64,000 bases of DNA from an uncultured Mycobacterium sp. (GCA_900078375.1 FLQS01000078.1:2759-66758), one strand, 5' to 3'; shown: positions 7,726 through 16,518, counted from the first letter of the stretch. Program-made: numbers and translations. The notes: generated from the sequence alone by a model not told the origin.

Positions 7726-9032
7726 GCGTTCAACTCCCTGCGTTCCGGGACGGGCAGGCCCAGGTGCGACCGCAACGTCGAGCCGGTGTACTCATGGCGG
7801 AACAGGCCGCGCTTGCGCAGCACCGGCACCACCTGGTCGACGAAATCGGCGAACTGCCCGGGCAATCCGGAGTCGGTCAGCACAAACCCGTCGGCGGCGT
7901 GGGAGTTGAACCACGTCTCGATCTCGTCGGCAATCTGTTCTGGCGTGCCGATGACCTGTGCGCCCCATCCGTTGATGGTGCGGTACAGGAACTCTCGCAC
8001 GGTCGGGTTGCCGTCGCGGGCCAAAGCGCGGTAGCCGGCCAGGGCCGTTTGGTGGGTTTCGGTGCTGTCGGGGAACGCCGACTCGGGTACGGGACCGTCC
8101 AGGTCGGCGCCGACCACGTCGACGTCGACCTCGAGCAGCCAACCGGCCTGATACTCGGGGCTGAAGTACTCGAACGCCGACCGCTCGATGCGACGCACCT
8201 CGTCCTCGGTAGAGCCGACGACGTATCTGAGCGATGGAGTGATCAGCGGTGCCGCAGGCCGACCGGCGCGTCGGGCCTCGGTATGGACCTGGCGGTAGAA
8301 CTCCTGTGCCCGGGCGATCGTGCCCTGCCCGGTGAAGATGACTTCAGCGTGCCGTGCGGCGAACTGCCTTCCGCGTGGCGAGGATCCGGCTTGGAAGATC
8401 ACCGGCTGACCCTGTGCCGACCGGGCGGCGCCGATCGGGCCCGCGACCTGGAAGTGCGGCCCTCGGTGGTCGGCGACCTGAATCGCACTGATGTCGTTGA
8501 AGATTCCCCGTCCGCGGTCCTCGACGACGGTCTCGTATCCCCAGCCGTCCCAGAGCTTCTTGACGACCTCGATTGCCTCGTCGGCGATCTCGTAGCGGGC
8601 GTCGTGCTCGATCACTCCCCTGCCGCTGAAATTGGCTGCCGCGGCGTGGGCGAAGCTGGTCACCAGATTCCACCCGGCCCGGCCACCACTGAGGTGGTCC
8701 AGCGAGAGTAATTGCCGGGCAAGGTGATAGGGAGGGGCCAGCGTAGCCGACCCAGTGACGACCAAGCCGATATAGTCGGTCACCGACGACAGGGCCGCCG
8801 TCGCGGTCAGTGGCTCGAAGTCCTCAGTTGTCTTGTACGCCCATGTTTCCCGAGGGCCGAAGTTGAGGCCGTCGGGGAAGAACAGCGCGTCGAATGTCCC
8901 TCTCTCCGCGGTCTGGGCACGCTCGATGAGGCGGCGGCGCACCGCCGCGGTGCTGTTGTCGATCTCCGGGTGGCGCCACGGGCCCGCCGACCGGGTGCTG
9001 CCGAAAGTCAGGAGGCGCACTTCTCGGGACAC
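7722..9032 (-). CDS. NtaA/SnaA/DszA-family FMN-dependent monooxygenase (first gene of operon)
   Basis: A 436-aa paralogue of the next gene, with the same fold signatures (GPWRHPEIDNSTAA, LSLDHLSGGRAGWNLVTSFA, PVIFQAGSSPRGRQFAARHA). The two copies differ clearly in the N-terminal third and in the substrate loop, so they probably act on different substrates or on successive steps. Translation starts at GTG 9032 with only a weak ribosome binding site. It appears to be the first gene of a six-gene minus-strand operon ending at 2299. A short inverted repeat (GACCG-CCCG-CGGTC, 9046-9059) lies just upstream and could be an operator. Confidence 0.87.
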   Translation of the reverse strand: MSREVRLLTFGSTRSAGPWRHPEIDNSTAAVRRRLIERAQTAERGTFDALFFPDGLNFGPRETWAYKTTEDFEPLTATAALSSVTDYIGLVVTGSATLAPPYHLARQLLSLDHLSGGRAGWNLVTSFAHAAAANFSGRGVIEHDARYEIADEAIEVVKKLWDGWGYETVVEDRGRGIFNDISAIQVADHRGPHFQVAGPIGAARSAQGQPVIFQAGSSPRGRQFAARHAEVIFTGQGTIARAQEFYRQVHTEARRAGRPAAPLITPSLRYVVGSTEDEVRRIERSAFEYFSPEYQAGWLLEVDVDVVGADLDGPVPESAFPDSTETHQTALAGYRALARDGNPTVREFLYRTINGWGAQVIGTPEQIADEIETWFNSHAADGFVLTDSGLPGQFADFVDQVVPVLRKRGLFRHEYTGSTLRSHLGLPVPERRELNA

Positions 9033-9124
9033 CTGGGCAGCCTAGGACCGCCCGCGGTCGACGCACACCGGTTAAACCCGCCCCGAATCGAATTGCCGCC
9101 CACCGGGAGGCATCCGCGGGCTGG

Positions 9125-9829
9125 CTACTTTTGCGCCGCGTTCTTCAGCATCTCCGTGGCGATGACGTTGGCCTCGTCGTTGATCGAGTTGCTGCACGTC
9201 CACACCTCGACAACCAGATTGGACGCCGACGCCAGGGCATGCTGGCAGCCCCATCCACCGGCGTTGCGCTGGGTGGACTGTTGGGTCAGGATGTCGCCAG
9301 TTACGTTGGCCTTGTCGATCTTCCAGGTGGAGTGCACGTCAGAGTTGTCGATATCGATCGACGTGCCGCCGCACTTCTCCCACGTCGTCCTTGACTCCTC
9401 GACGAACGCCCTCGCCTTCCCGGCCGATGGGAAGAGCACCGCGATTTGTTCCACCCAGTGCGCATTGTCGCTCGTGGGCTCCTGGAGCACCTCATCGCGG
9501 ACGGCCGACCAGTCGCTGCCGTGATAGACCAGCTCCTCGGCGCCATAGATCGCGCCAAGGCAGTCTACGTCGGACACCCCGTCGGAGTTGTCGCTCATGT
9601 TCTGCGATGATGCGGTCACCCGGATCGCGGTGGCGCCCATGACGCCGTTGACCTCACCGGCGCTGAGCAGAACCCGGTCGAGGTCGGACTCCTCGAGTTT
9701 GGGCACGTTGGCGGGAGTCGGGGCGGCGCCCTGGCCCCGCAGCGCCGTGCCGCTCACCGTGGACACACATCCAGACAGCAACGCGCCGACCAGGACGGCG
9801 GTACAGAACGCAGGCGCACGGCGGTTCAC
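9125..9829 (-). CDS. Secreted lipoprotein with PknH-like extracellular sensor domain
   Basis: A 234-aa lipoprotein. The signal peptide (MNRRAPAFCTAVLVGALLSG) ends in lipobox LLSGC with Cys21 as the lipidation site. The mature part matches the PknH C-terminal sensor domain family: the DCLGAIYG segment and the series of cysteines (DCLG, KCGG, GCQH, TCSN) that form two disulfides in that fold. Mycobacteria carry many LppH/LpqQ-type proteins of this kind, of unknown ligand. It lies directly downstream of a second, divergent copy on the same strand and may be co-transcribed with it. Confidence 0.82.
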   Translation of the reverse strand: MNRRAPAFCTAVLVGALLSGCVSTVSGTALRGQGAAPTPANVPKLEESDLDRVLLSAGEVNGVMGATAIRVTASSQNMSDNSDGVSDVDCLGAIYGAEELVYHGSDWSAVRDEVLQEPTSDNAHWVEQIAVLFPSAGKARAFVEESRTTWEKCGGTSIDIDNSDVHSTWKIDKANVTGDILTQQSTQRNAGGWGCQHALASASNLVVEVWTCSNSINDEANVIATEMLKNAAQK

Positions 9830-9878
9830 GGACGATATTGTCCCTCAGCTGGTACTTTCCGCGTGCCTCAACCGCGGA

Positions 9879-10589
9879 TTAGCGCCCCTGATTCACCTTG
9901 TGCTGCATCGTCGCAGCCAGGCTGACTGCCCGGCCGGCCGCCCGGTGCTGAGCCGGCGTGCCGCCGGTGACCGCGACGTCCACGTCGACGATGCAATCGG
10001 CCGCCAATCCGACAGCCCGTTCGGTGGGAAACGTCGTGTCGCCCTGGTTGTCGGAGTTCACCACCGTGGCCGACAACACCGGTCCGTCCACCTTGACGTC
10101 GGTGATCTTCTGGTACAGCTCGGTGTTGGCCGGGCTACGCAGCACGCTGCGCACCGTCTTGCCCTCGCAGGCCTTCCACTGGGTGACGAAATTACCGAAC
10201 ATCCGTTGCGCCTCGGCCTCGGAGCCGAACTCGACGACGCCTGCGTCGGCACTGGACACCGTCTGGCCACCGCCGAAGTTCGAGAACTCCTGCCAGGCGG
10301 CCCGGCGTACATCGCCACCCTCGTACACCACACGCATGAACGGGGTGGCCGGGCCCAGGCATTCGATGGGATTTGCGTCGCTGTTGTCACGAATCCCGTT
10401 GGGTAGCATGTCAATTCCACCGATTGCGGGGAACCCGTTGTCGGGCAGCGGGTTTCCCGCAGCCTGACCGACCTCGACACTGCTTGGCAGGACCGCGGCG
10501 AGATCGCGCACCGCACTGACAGGGTTCTTGCGCGTCGCGGTGCCGTCGACCGTGCTCGCACATCCCGCCAGCATGGCGATGCCCACCAC
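9879..10589 (-). CDS. PknH-sensor-domain lipoprotein with abnormal start
   Basis: A homologue of the downstream lipoprotein, with lipobox MLAGC, a CLGPATPFMRVVY segment and cysteines ACEG and DCIV. The only in-frame start codons (GTG 10589, GTG 10586, ATG 10574) give a signal peptide of at most nine residues without a basic N-terminus. In-frame sequence upstream (RGRSIVGAV) would complete a normal lipoprotein signal but has no start codon. An ATG at 10621 in another frame would connect if the five-C run at 10608-10612 had one more base, giving MSFGGRSIVGAVVGIAMLAG. It may be a sequencing indel, a recent frameshift or a non-canonical start. Confidence 0.6.
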   Translation of the reverse strand: MVGIAMLAGCASTVDGTATRKNPVSAVRDLAAVLPSSVEVGQAAGNPLPDNGFPAIGGIDMLPNGIRDNSDANPIECLGPATPFMRVVYEGGDVRRAAWQEFSNFGGGQTVSSADAGVVEFGSEAEAQRMFGNFVTQWKACEGKTVRSVLRSPANTELYQKITDVKVDGPVLSATVVNSDNQGDTTFPTERAVGLAADCIVDVDVAVTGGTPAQHRAAGRAVSLAATMQHKVNQGR

Positions 10590-10645
10590 GGCACCAACTA
10601 TCGAACGCCCCCGAACGACATGAAGGTCGCGTGTGATGAAATCCC

Positions 10646-12577
10646 CTACTTCTTGGTCTTGTCGCCGGCTTTGTCGCTGCCGGCCTCGGCGGACAGCGCG
10701 GCGACGAAGGCTTCCTGCGGCACCTCGACCCGACCGATGGTCTTCATCCGCTTCTTGCCCTCCTTCTGCTTCTCCAGCAGCTTGCGCTTTCGGGTGATGT
10801 CACCGCCGTAGCACTTACTCAGCACGTCCTTGCGGATGGCCCGGATATTCTCGCGGGCAATGATTCTCGACCCGATTGCGGCCTGAATCGGCACCTCGAA
10901 CTGTTGTCGCGGGATGAGTTCCTTGAGCTTGGTGGTCATCTTGTTTCCGTAGGCCGCGGCCGAGTCCTTGTGCACGATCGCGCTGAACGCGTCGACGGCC
11001 TCGCCCTGCAGGAGGATGTCAACCTTCACCAGGTCGGCTTCCTGCTCGCCCGCCTCCTCGTAGTCCAGGCTGGCGTAGCCCCTGGTGCGCGATTTCAGCG
11101 AGTCGAAGAAGTCGAAGATGATCTCGCCCAACGGCATTGTGTAGCGTAACTCGACCCGTTCGGGCGACAGGTAGTCCATGCCACCGAGCTCGCCGCGGCG
11201 GGACTGGCACAGCTCCATGATGGTGCCGATGAACTCGCTGGGCGCGATGACCGTCGTCTTCACGATCGGTTCAAAGACAGCCCGGACCTTGCCCTCCTGC
11301 CAGTCCGACGGGTTCGTCACGACGAGTTCGGTGCCGTCGTCGCGCACCACCCGGTAGACGACGTTGGGTGCGGTGGAGATCAGATCGAGGTCGAACTCGC
11401 GTTCCAGACGCTCCCTGGTGATCTCCATGTGCAGCAGGCCGAGGAACCCGCAGCGGAAGCCGAAACCGAGCGCCACGGACGTCTCCGGCTCCCAGGTCAG
11501 GGCAGCGTCGTTGAGCTGCAGGCGCTCCAGCGCGTCGCGAAGGTTCGGGTAGTCCGAGCCGTCGACCGGGTAGAGACCCGAGTAGACCATCGGTTTGGGT
11601 TCGCGGTAACCCGTCAGCGCCTGGGTGGCGCCGTGCCGCGCGGAGGTCACGGTGTCACCGACCTTCGATTGGCGCACGTCCTTGACGCCGGTGATGAGGT
11701 AGCCCACTTCGCCGACGCCGAGCCCGTCGGTCGCCTTGGGCTCTGGCGAGACGATGCCGACTTCCAGCAGCTCGTGGGTGGCGCCGGTGGACATCATCTT
11801 GATCTTCTCGCGCGGGTTGAGCGCGCCGTCCACCACACGGACGTACGTCACGACGCCGCGGTAGATGTCGTAGACCGAGTCGAAGATCATCGCCCGCGCG
11901 GGAGCGTCGGCGTCCCCGACCGGGGCCGGGATCAGCCGGACCACCGCGTCGAGCAGTTCACGAACGCCTTCGCCGGTCTTGCCCGAGACGCGGAGCACGT
12001 CATCGGGTTCACAGCCGATGATGTGGGCGATCTCGCCGGCGTAGCGATCGGGGTCGGCGGCGGGCAGGTCGATCTTGTTGAGCACCGGGATGATCGTCAG
12101 ATCCCGGTCCAGCGCCAGGTACAGGTTGGCCAGCGTCTGGGCCTCGATGCCCTGGGCGGCGTCCACCAGCAGCACCGCGCCCTCGCAGGCCTCCAGGGCG
12201 CGGGACACCTCGTAGGTGAAGTCGACGTGGCCGGGGGTGTCGATCAGGTGCAGCACGAATTTCTCGCCGTTGACCTCCCACGGCAGGCGCACGTTCTGTG
12301 CCTTGATCGTGATACCGCGTTCGCGCTCGATGTCCATCCGGTCCAGGTACTGGGCACGCATGTCACGGTCGGCGACCACACCGGTGATGCCGAGCATCCG
12401 GTCGGCCAGTGTGGACTTCCCATGATCGATATGAGCGATGATGCAGAAGTTCCGAATCTGCGCCGGCGCAGTGAAAGTCTTGTCGGCGAAGCTGCTGATG
12501 GGAATCTCCTGGTCGGGTGGTGCTTCGAGGGGGCCCTCGGGTTTCTCCAGGGTATCGACTGGGGCCGTCCTGAACAC
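10646..12577 (-). CDS. lepA: Elongation factor 4 (LepA), ribosome back-translocating GTPase
   Basis: The product is 643 aa with all LepA features: G1 AHIDHGKST, G2/G3 RGITIKAQNVRLPW and DTPGHVDF, G4 NKIDLPAADPDR, then the EF4-specific C-terminal region (GFGFRCGFLGLLHMEI, KCYGGDITRKRKLLEKQKEGKKRMK). An N-terminal extension of about 30 residues before ISSFADKTFTAPAQIRNF is normal for mycobacteria. LepA acts on stalled or mistranslocated ribosomes. It is divergent from the PemK-like gene with 68 bp between starts. The downstream lipoprotein gene follows with almost no gap. Confidence 0.97.
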   Translation of the reverse strand: MFRTAPVDTLEKPEGPLEAPPDQEIPISSFADKTFTAPAQIRNFCIIAHIDHGKSTLADRMLGITGVVADRDMRAQYLDRMDIERERGITIKAQNVRLPWEVNGEKFVLHLIDTPGHVDFTYEVSRALEACEGAVLLVDAAQGIEAQTLANLYLALDRDLTIIPVLNKIDLPAADPDRYAGEIAHIIGCEPDDVLRVSGKTGEGVRELLDAVVRLIPAPVGDADAPARAMIFDSVYDIYRGVVTYVRVVDGALNPREKIKMMSTGATHELLEVGIVSPEPKATDGLGVGEVGYLITGVKDVRQSKVGDTVTSARHGATQALTGYREPKPMVYSGLYPVDGSDYPNLRDALERLQLNDAALTWEPETSVALGFGFRCGFLGLLHMEITRERLEREFDLDLISTAPNVVYRVVRDDGTELVVTNPSDWQEGKVRAVFEPIVKTTVIAPSEFIGTIMELCQSRRGELGGMDYLSPERVELRYTMPLGEIIFDFFDSLKSRTRGYASLDYEEAGEQEADLVKVDILLQGEAVDAFSAIVHKDSAAAYGNKMTTKLKELIPRQQFEVPIQAAIGSRIIARENIRAIRKDVLSKCYGGDITRKRKLLEKQKEGKKRMKTIGRVEVPQEAFVAALSAEAGSDKAGDKTKK

Positions 12578-12645
12578 AATCGTGGGGCCCCTCGGGACAC
12601 AATCGCGCGCCGCGAGCCCATCCCGTTCCGCCTATGCTGTCGAGA

Positions 12646-13242
12646 ATGGCGTCGCAATGGAGGACGTTCCAGAGACTCGCAGAGCACCTCGTTTTCAACG
12701 AGGCGCCCAAATTCATCCGGCAATTGCCGATCCCCCAGGCCGTGCCGCGGACCATCCAGCAGGGCCTCAAGCTGGGCATCGACGCGCTGGTGGCCAGTTC
12801 CATGGCCACCGAGCAGCCCGCGGCGATCACCGCGGGCCGGCCGGTCACCAGTAGCAGCGTGCCGACCGCGCACCGAGCCCGCCGCCTGGTCTACGCACCC
12901 GATCTCGACGGTCGTGCCGACCCGGGCGAGATCGTCTGGACCTGGGTCGTCTACGAGGACGACCCGACCCGCGGCAAGGACCGCCCGGTGCTGGTGGTCG
13001 GCCGCGACCGACGGACCCTGCTGGGCCTGATGCTGTCCAGCCAGACCCACCACGCCGAGGAACAGAACTGGATCGGTATCGGCTCCGGTGGCTGGGACTC
13101 CGACGGCCGCCCCAGCTGGGTGCGGCTGGATCGGGTCCTCGACGTCCCCGAGGAGGGCATCCGCCGCGAAGGCGCGATCGTGGAGAAGTCGACCTTCGAG
13201 CTGGTCGCCGCCCGGCTGCGCGCCGAGTACTCCTGGAGCTGA
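12646..13242 (+). CDS. PemK/MazF-like protein (Rv2405 type), no visible antitoxin
   Basis: The protein is 198 aa from ATG 12646 (another in-frame ATG is 12 bp upstream). The N-terminal ~75 residues (MASQWRTFQRLAEHLVFNEA...) are specific to the mycobacterial family. The C-terminal part resembles the PemK/MazF barrel: PGEIVWTWVVYEDDPTRGKDRPVLVVGRD, then the RPSWVRLDRVLDVP strand. Classical MazF toxins are ~110 aa and paired with a small antitoxin; none is encoded here. Its conserved position beside lepA suggests a housekeeping or RNA-related role rather than a mobile toxin. Function is unproven. Confidence 0.72.
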   Translation: MASQWRTFQRLAEHLVFNEAPKFIRQLPIPQAVPRTIQQGLKLGIDALVASSMATEQPAAITAGRPVTSSSVPTAHRARRLVYAPDLDGRADPGEIVWTWVVYEDDPTRGKDRPVLVVGRDRRTLLGLMLSSQTHHAEEQNWIGIGSGGWDSDGRPSWVRLDRVLDVPEEGIRREGAIVEKSTFELVAARLRAEYSWS

Positions 13243-13410
13243 GAACGGGCCTCGCCAGCGGCGCGATCGGCGGACGACGAGGAGCCGAACGAAGCGCGAT
13301 GAACTGCTGAACAGCCTGTTTCGGCAGCGTCAATAACCCAACGGAACTGATAGAAGTGAGTGGCTGCGGCATCGTTGGCCAGCGCACTCCCTCTACCGTT
13401 GGAGTACTCG

Positions 13411-15969
13411 ATGAAATCGCCCATGCTGACCACTCGCGCGGCGGCCGTCACCGTTGCATTAGGGCTCGGGGCGGCGTTAGCAAGCGCCGCCACCCCGATC
13501 GCTTCGGCCGATTCGTCCGGCCACAGCCCATCGTCGGCGGACTCGAAGCCGACCGGAGCGCCGAAGGCGAAAACCGGATCCTCGGCCCGCCCGAAGACTG
13601 GCCACAACGCCAGTGCCCCAACCGAGCTCAAGCCCAACGCGACCTTGAAAGCGGCGCGCCCGGCACGCACCAGCGCCGCGCTGACCCGGCCGCAACGCGC
13701 ACCATTGACCGACACCTCGGAGTCGCCGGCGAACTGGCTGATGGCGGCCGCTGCGCGCCGCGAAGTGGACCTCGTCGGCGACGTCGAAGAGGCATTCCGG
13801 CGTATCGACCTGGCCACCACCACACTGCTGGCGCCGATCAAGACGTTGGTGGCCGAACTCACCGGCGCTCGTCAGGACGACCCGATTCCGCCGGGCGCAT
13901 GCGAAGACGGTGATTGCAATCCCACTAGCGACATCTACCTGCCGTGGGTGCGTAACGAGATCACGGTGCTGAACCTGACCGGCAAGCCGGTCACCCTGTC
14001 GGATCTCGAAACGAGGAAGCCGCTGACCTATGGCCCTCAGGAAGGGTTCGTCCTCGACAATGCGCGCCAGGTCGAAATGGCGTTCTACCAAAACTCGAGT
14101 TCCTGGGACGAGGATTGGACCTACGAGGCCACGGTGAAGTGGTCGGATGGGTCCGCCACGGTCAGCGTGGACGTCGACGCAGGCGGGTCAACCGCGTCGT
14201 CGTCGAGCGGCGATATGCAGGTCGTCGTGTTCGACACTCCGGAACCCATCAACGGAACCTCGATGATCAGCGAGCGGCAGACGATCGTCCTTCTACCCAA
14301 GGCCGGCACCGAGATCACCATCGCCCCGTCGGATGCGGTGGGGCAGGCCATCGTCGCCGAGGCGCTGTGCAAGGTGTCGGGCAGCTGCGGCCAGGAAGTC
14401 GTCGACGAGCAAATCCGGCTCAGCCCCGAAAAGCTGGTTGGCAACACCCTTTTCAACGACGGCAGCGTCACCTCGACCAACAGGTACAAGGTGGCCCAAG
14501 AGGTGGTCAAGACCAGTGGCGTGGAAGAAAACCTCAAGATCGTCGCCGGGGGCTCACTGAATTTCTCGTTGGGGCCCTTGACCTTTCAGACCGAGATCGG
14601 TGCGCTCATCCAGCAGAAGTACGCACACTCCTGGAGCGACGGCATCACCACCGAGTCACAAGTGGACCTGAATGTCCCGGCGGGAAGCTACGGGCAGATC
14701 TACGTGCAGTACCCCGAATATCACGACTACGTCAACATGACGCTGACGAATGCGGGCGTCACGATCAACATTCCCGACGTCGAGTACATCAGCCTTGCGC
14801 CGTCGGGCTCCCTGGACCCGGACGGCACTCCGCTGGCCGTCACGTATACGACGTACGACTGGAAGATCGGCGAGGGCCCACACCCCTATCCCGATTCCGG
14901 TTCGGTTCCAACACCCCCCGCGACCTCGACGGTCGACGCCGTGACACCGCCCGATATCGCCCCACCCGCTCCGGCGACCAGCCGCAGCCCGAAGACCCTG
15001 GGCCAGATCATCGGGAACTACCTGCAGGATCAAGCCAGGGCCTTCCGCACCCTGCCCAACATTCTGGTCAACGGCCGCGCCATCAGCTCGGAGACGTTCA
15101 GGATCGTCAACCTCACTCCGTATGCGCAGACGCTGAACAGCATCACCGGCGAGTACGAGGAAGATGAGTCCCCGGAGAAAGGCTTTGTCCTCCAGCCGTT
15201 TCAGGCCATCGACATCGAAGTCGACTATGACCTCTTCCAAGACCAGGAAACGTATGTGACGTGGACGAATGCGACAGGAATCGACGTCAAGGCCGAGTTG
15301 AAGGTCTACAACGGCGGCAGTGATCCCCGGGTCACCTGTCAAAGCGCCGGATGCTTCGAAGGCGGCTGGGACAGCCGCAACCAGTTCTCAACCATGTACA
15401 TCGTCTACCCCTACGACACACCAGGGATCATGGACGTCACCAACGATCAGAACCTCGCCGGCGCGGCCGTCGACTCGGCGTGCACGGCGGGCAGCGGCGG
15501 ATCGATCCCGGGTTCGTGTGGTGTGAACGCCACGGGCCAAACCGAATACAACGCGCCCACATCCGGCCCCGTCCAACAGCACGTCAACCGCGGCTCGCAG
15601 ACGAACTCGTATTACTACACCGTCACGACCCACAAGAGTGAGACGGCCAGCTGGTCGGCCGGCGGCGGAATCAAGCTGAAGGAGAAGGCCGGCGTCTTCG
15701 TGGCTCAGCAGATCGAGATCGAAGCCTCCGTGCTGTACACCGGCTCAGTCCAGGTGAAGGACTCCGAATCCAGCACTGTCGTCCAGGACTTGCTCCCGGG
15801 TTACGGCGGCGCCATCTACATCGGCGATCCCTATCTGCGCACGTACGGCGACTACATCGTCAACCTGCCCAACCTCACCATGATCGTCAGGGGCCAGTGG
15901 ATCGAAGCGACATCCGGCCTCAGCGCCCAGGGGCCGGTGGCGAACGTCGTCGACTACCCACTCGAGTAG
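13411..15969 (+). CDS. Large secreted protein with two homologous, aerolysin/ETX-MTX2-like halves
   Basis: The ATG at 13411 follows GTTGGAG and starts a Sec signal peptide (MKSPMLTTRAAAVTVALGLG... ending PIASA-D); the open frame extends further upstream but lacks these features. After a Pro/Ala/Lys-rich linker, residues ~184-462 and ~563-852 are two copies of one module. Each begins with a beta domain (ITVLNLTGKPVTLS / FRIVNLTPYAQTLN, both followed by a GFVL motif). Each then has a Cys pair (LCKVSGSC / ACTAGSGGSIPGSC) and a long Ser/Thr-rich beta region (GGSLNFSLGPLTFQTEI / GGGIKLKEKAGVFVAQQ) ending near VPAGSYGQI / LLPGYGGAI. This alternation resembles beta-pore-forming aerolysin/ETX-MTX2 proteins. 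Export is well supported; the pore-forming role is an inference. Confidence 0.7.
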   Translation: MKSPMLTTRAAAVTVALGLGAALASAATPIASADSSGHSPSSADSKPTGAPKAKTGSSARPKTGHNASAPTELKPNATLKAARPARTSAALTRPQRAPLTDTSESPANWLMAAAARREVDLVGDVEEAFRRIDLATTTLLAPIKTLVAELTGARQDDPIPPGACEDGDCNPTSDIYLPWVRNEITVLNLTGKPVTLSDLETRKPLTYGPQEGFVLDNARQVEMAFYQNSSSWDEDWTYEATVKWSDGSATVSVDVDAGGSTASSSSGDMQVVVFDTPEPINGTSMISERQTIVLLPKAGTEITIAPSDAVGQAIVAEALCKVSGSCGQEVVDEQIRLSPEKLVGNTLFNDGSVTSTNRYKVAQEVVKTSGVEENLKIVAGGSLNFSLGPLTFQTEIGALIQQKYAHSWSDGITTESQVDLNVPAGSYGQIYVQYPEYHDYVNMTLTNAGVTINIPDVEYISLAPSGSLDPDGTPLAVTYTTYDWKIGEGPHPYPDSGSVPTPPATSTVDAVTPPDIAPPAPATSRSPKTLGQIIGNYLQDQARAFRTLPNILVNGRAISSETFRIVNLTPYAQTLNSITGEYEEDESPEKGFVLQPFQAIDIEVDYDLFQDQETYVTWTNATGIDVKAELKVYNGGSDPRVTCQSAGCFEGGWDSRNQFSTMYIVYPYDTPGIMDVTNDQNLAGAAVDSACTAGSGGSIPGSCGVNATGQTEYNAPTSGPVQQHVNRGSQTNSYYYTVTTHKSETASWSAGGGIKLKEKAGVFVAQQIEIEASVLYTGSVQVKDSESSTVVQDLLPGYGGAIYIGDPYLRTYGDYIVNLPNLTMIVRGQWIEATSGLSAQGPVANVVDYPLE

Positions 15970-15975
15970 TGCCGG

Positions 15976-16407
15976 CTAGCCGCCTTGGGTGATGTAGGCC
16001 TGCAACTGCTCCTGCTCGGCCTGCAGCTGCTCCATCCGGTTCTTCACGACGTCGCCGATGCTGACGATGCCGACGAGCCGGTCACCGTGCATCACCGGCA
16101 CGTGGCGCACCCGATTGTTGGTCATCAACGCGCTCAGATCGTCGATCTGGTCGTCGGGCGTGCAGGTCACCAGGATCTTGCTCATGATGTCGGAAACCGA
16201 CCTGCGTAGCAGCTCAGGGCCGTGATCGTGGAGTTTGCGCACCACGTCGCGCTCCGAGACGATGCCCACCACGCCGTCGGGGCCGACGACGACCATCGCG
16301 CCGATGTTGTGAATGACCAACTCGGCGAGCAAACCGGTCACTGTGGTCGTCTCGGTGACCGTGGCCACCGACGCGCCCTTGGTGCGCAAAATGTCTGCGA
16401 TGCGCAT
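15976..16407 (-). CDS. Tandem CBS-domain protein (Rv2406c type)
   Basis: A 143-aa protein made of two CBS motifs: residues ~8-62 (VTETTTVTGLLAELVIHNIGAMVVV...GIVSERDVVR) and ~72-130 (VSDIMSK...RVRHVPVMHGDRLVGIVSIGDVVK), with a short Gln/Glu-rich C-terminal helix. CBS pairs bind adenosine nucleotides and usually sense energy state; single-unit CBS proteins like this one probably regulate a partner. A perfect CRP-type palindrome (16418-16433) lies 10 bp before its ATG, so it is likely under cAMP-CRP control together with or opposite to the divergent aldo/keto reductase. Confidence 0.9.
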   Translation of the reverse strand: MRIADILRTKGASVATVTETTTVTGLLAELVIHNIGAMVVVGPDGVVGIVSERDVVRKLHDHGPELLRRSVSDIMSKILVTCTPDDQIDDLSALMTNNRVRHVPVMHGDRLVGIVSIGDVVKNRMEQLQAEQEQLQAYITQGG

Positions 16408-16417
16408 CGCGACTCCT

Positions 16418-16433
16418 TGTGATGGATGTCACA
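16418..16433. promoter_or_regulatory. CRP (Rv3676-type) binding site, perfect palindrome
   Basis: TGTGATGGATGTCACA matches the consensus TGTGA-N6-TCACA at all ten defined positions. It lies 10 bp upstream of the CBS-protein start and about 85 bp upstream of the divergent aldo/keto reductase start. The very short distance to the CBS start suggests repression of that gene or use of an upstream position for the reductase promoter. Confidence 0.75.
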
Positions 16434-16518
16434 TCAGGCTAAGGCTTATCAGAGCCCCGCGGAAGCAAACCGCACCGGTTGCGTTAAGACAGAACGAACG
16501 AGGACGAGGAGAACTGTG

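Noticed and set aside
11429..13030. 533-aa plus-strand ORF antisense to lepA
   Set aside because: lepA is certain on the minus strand and the frame also crosses into the PemK-like gene in the wrong register.
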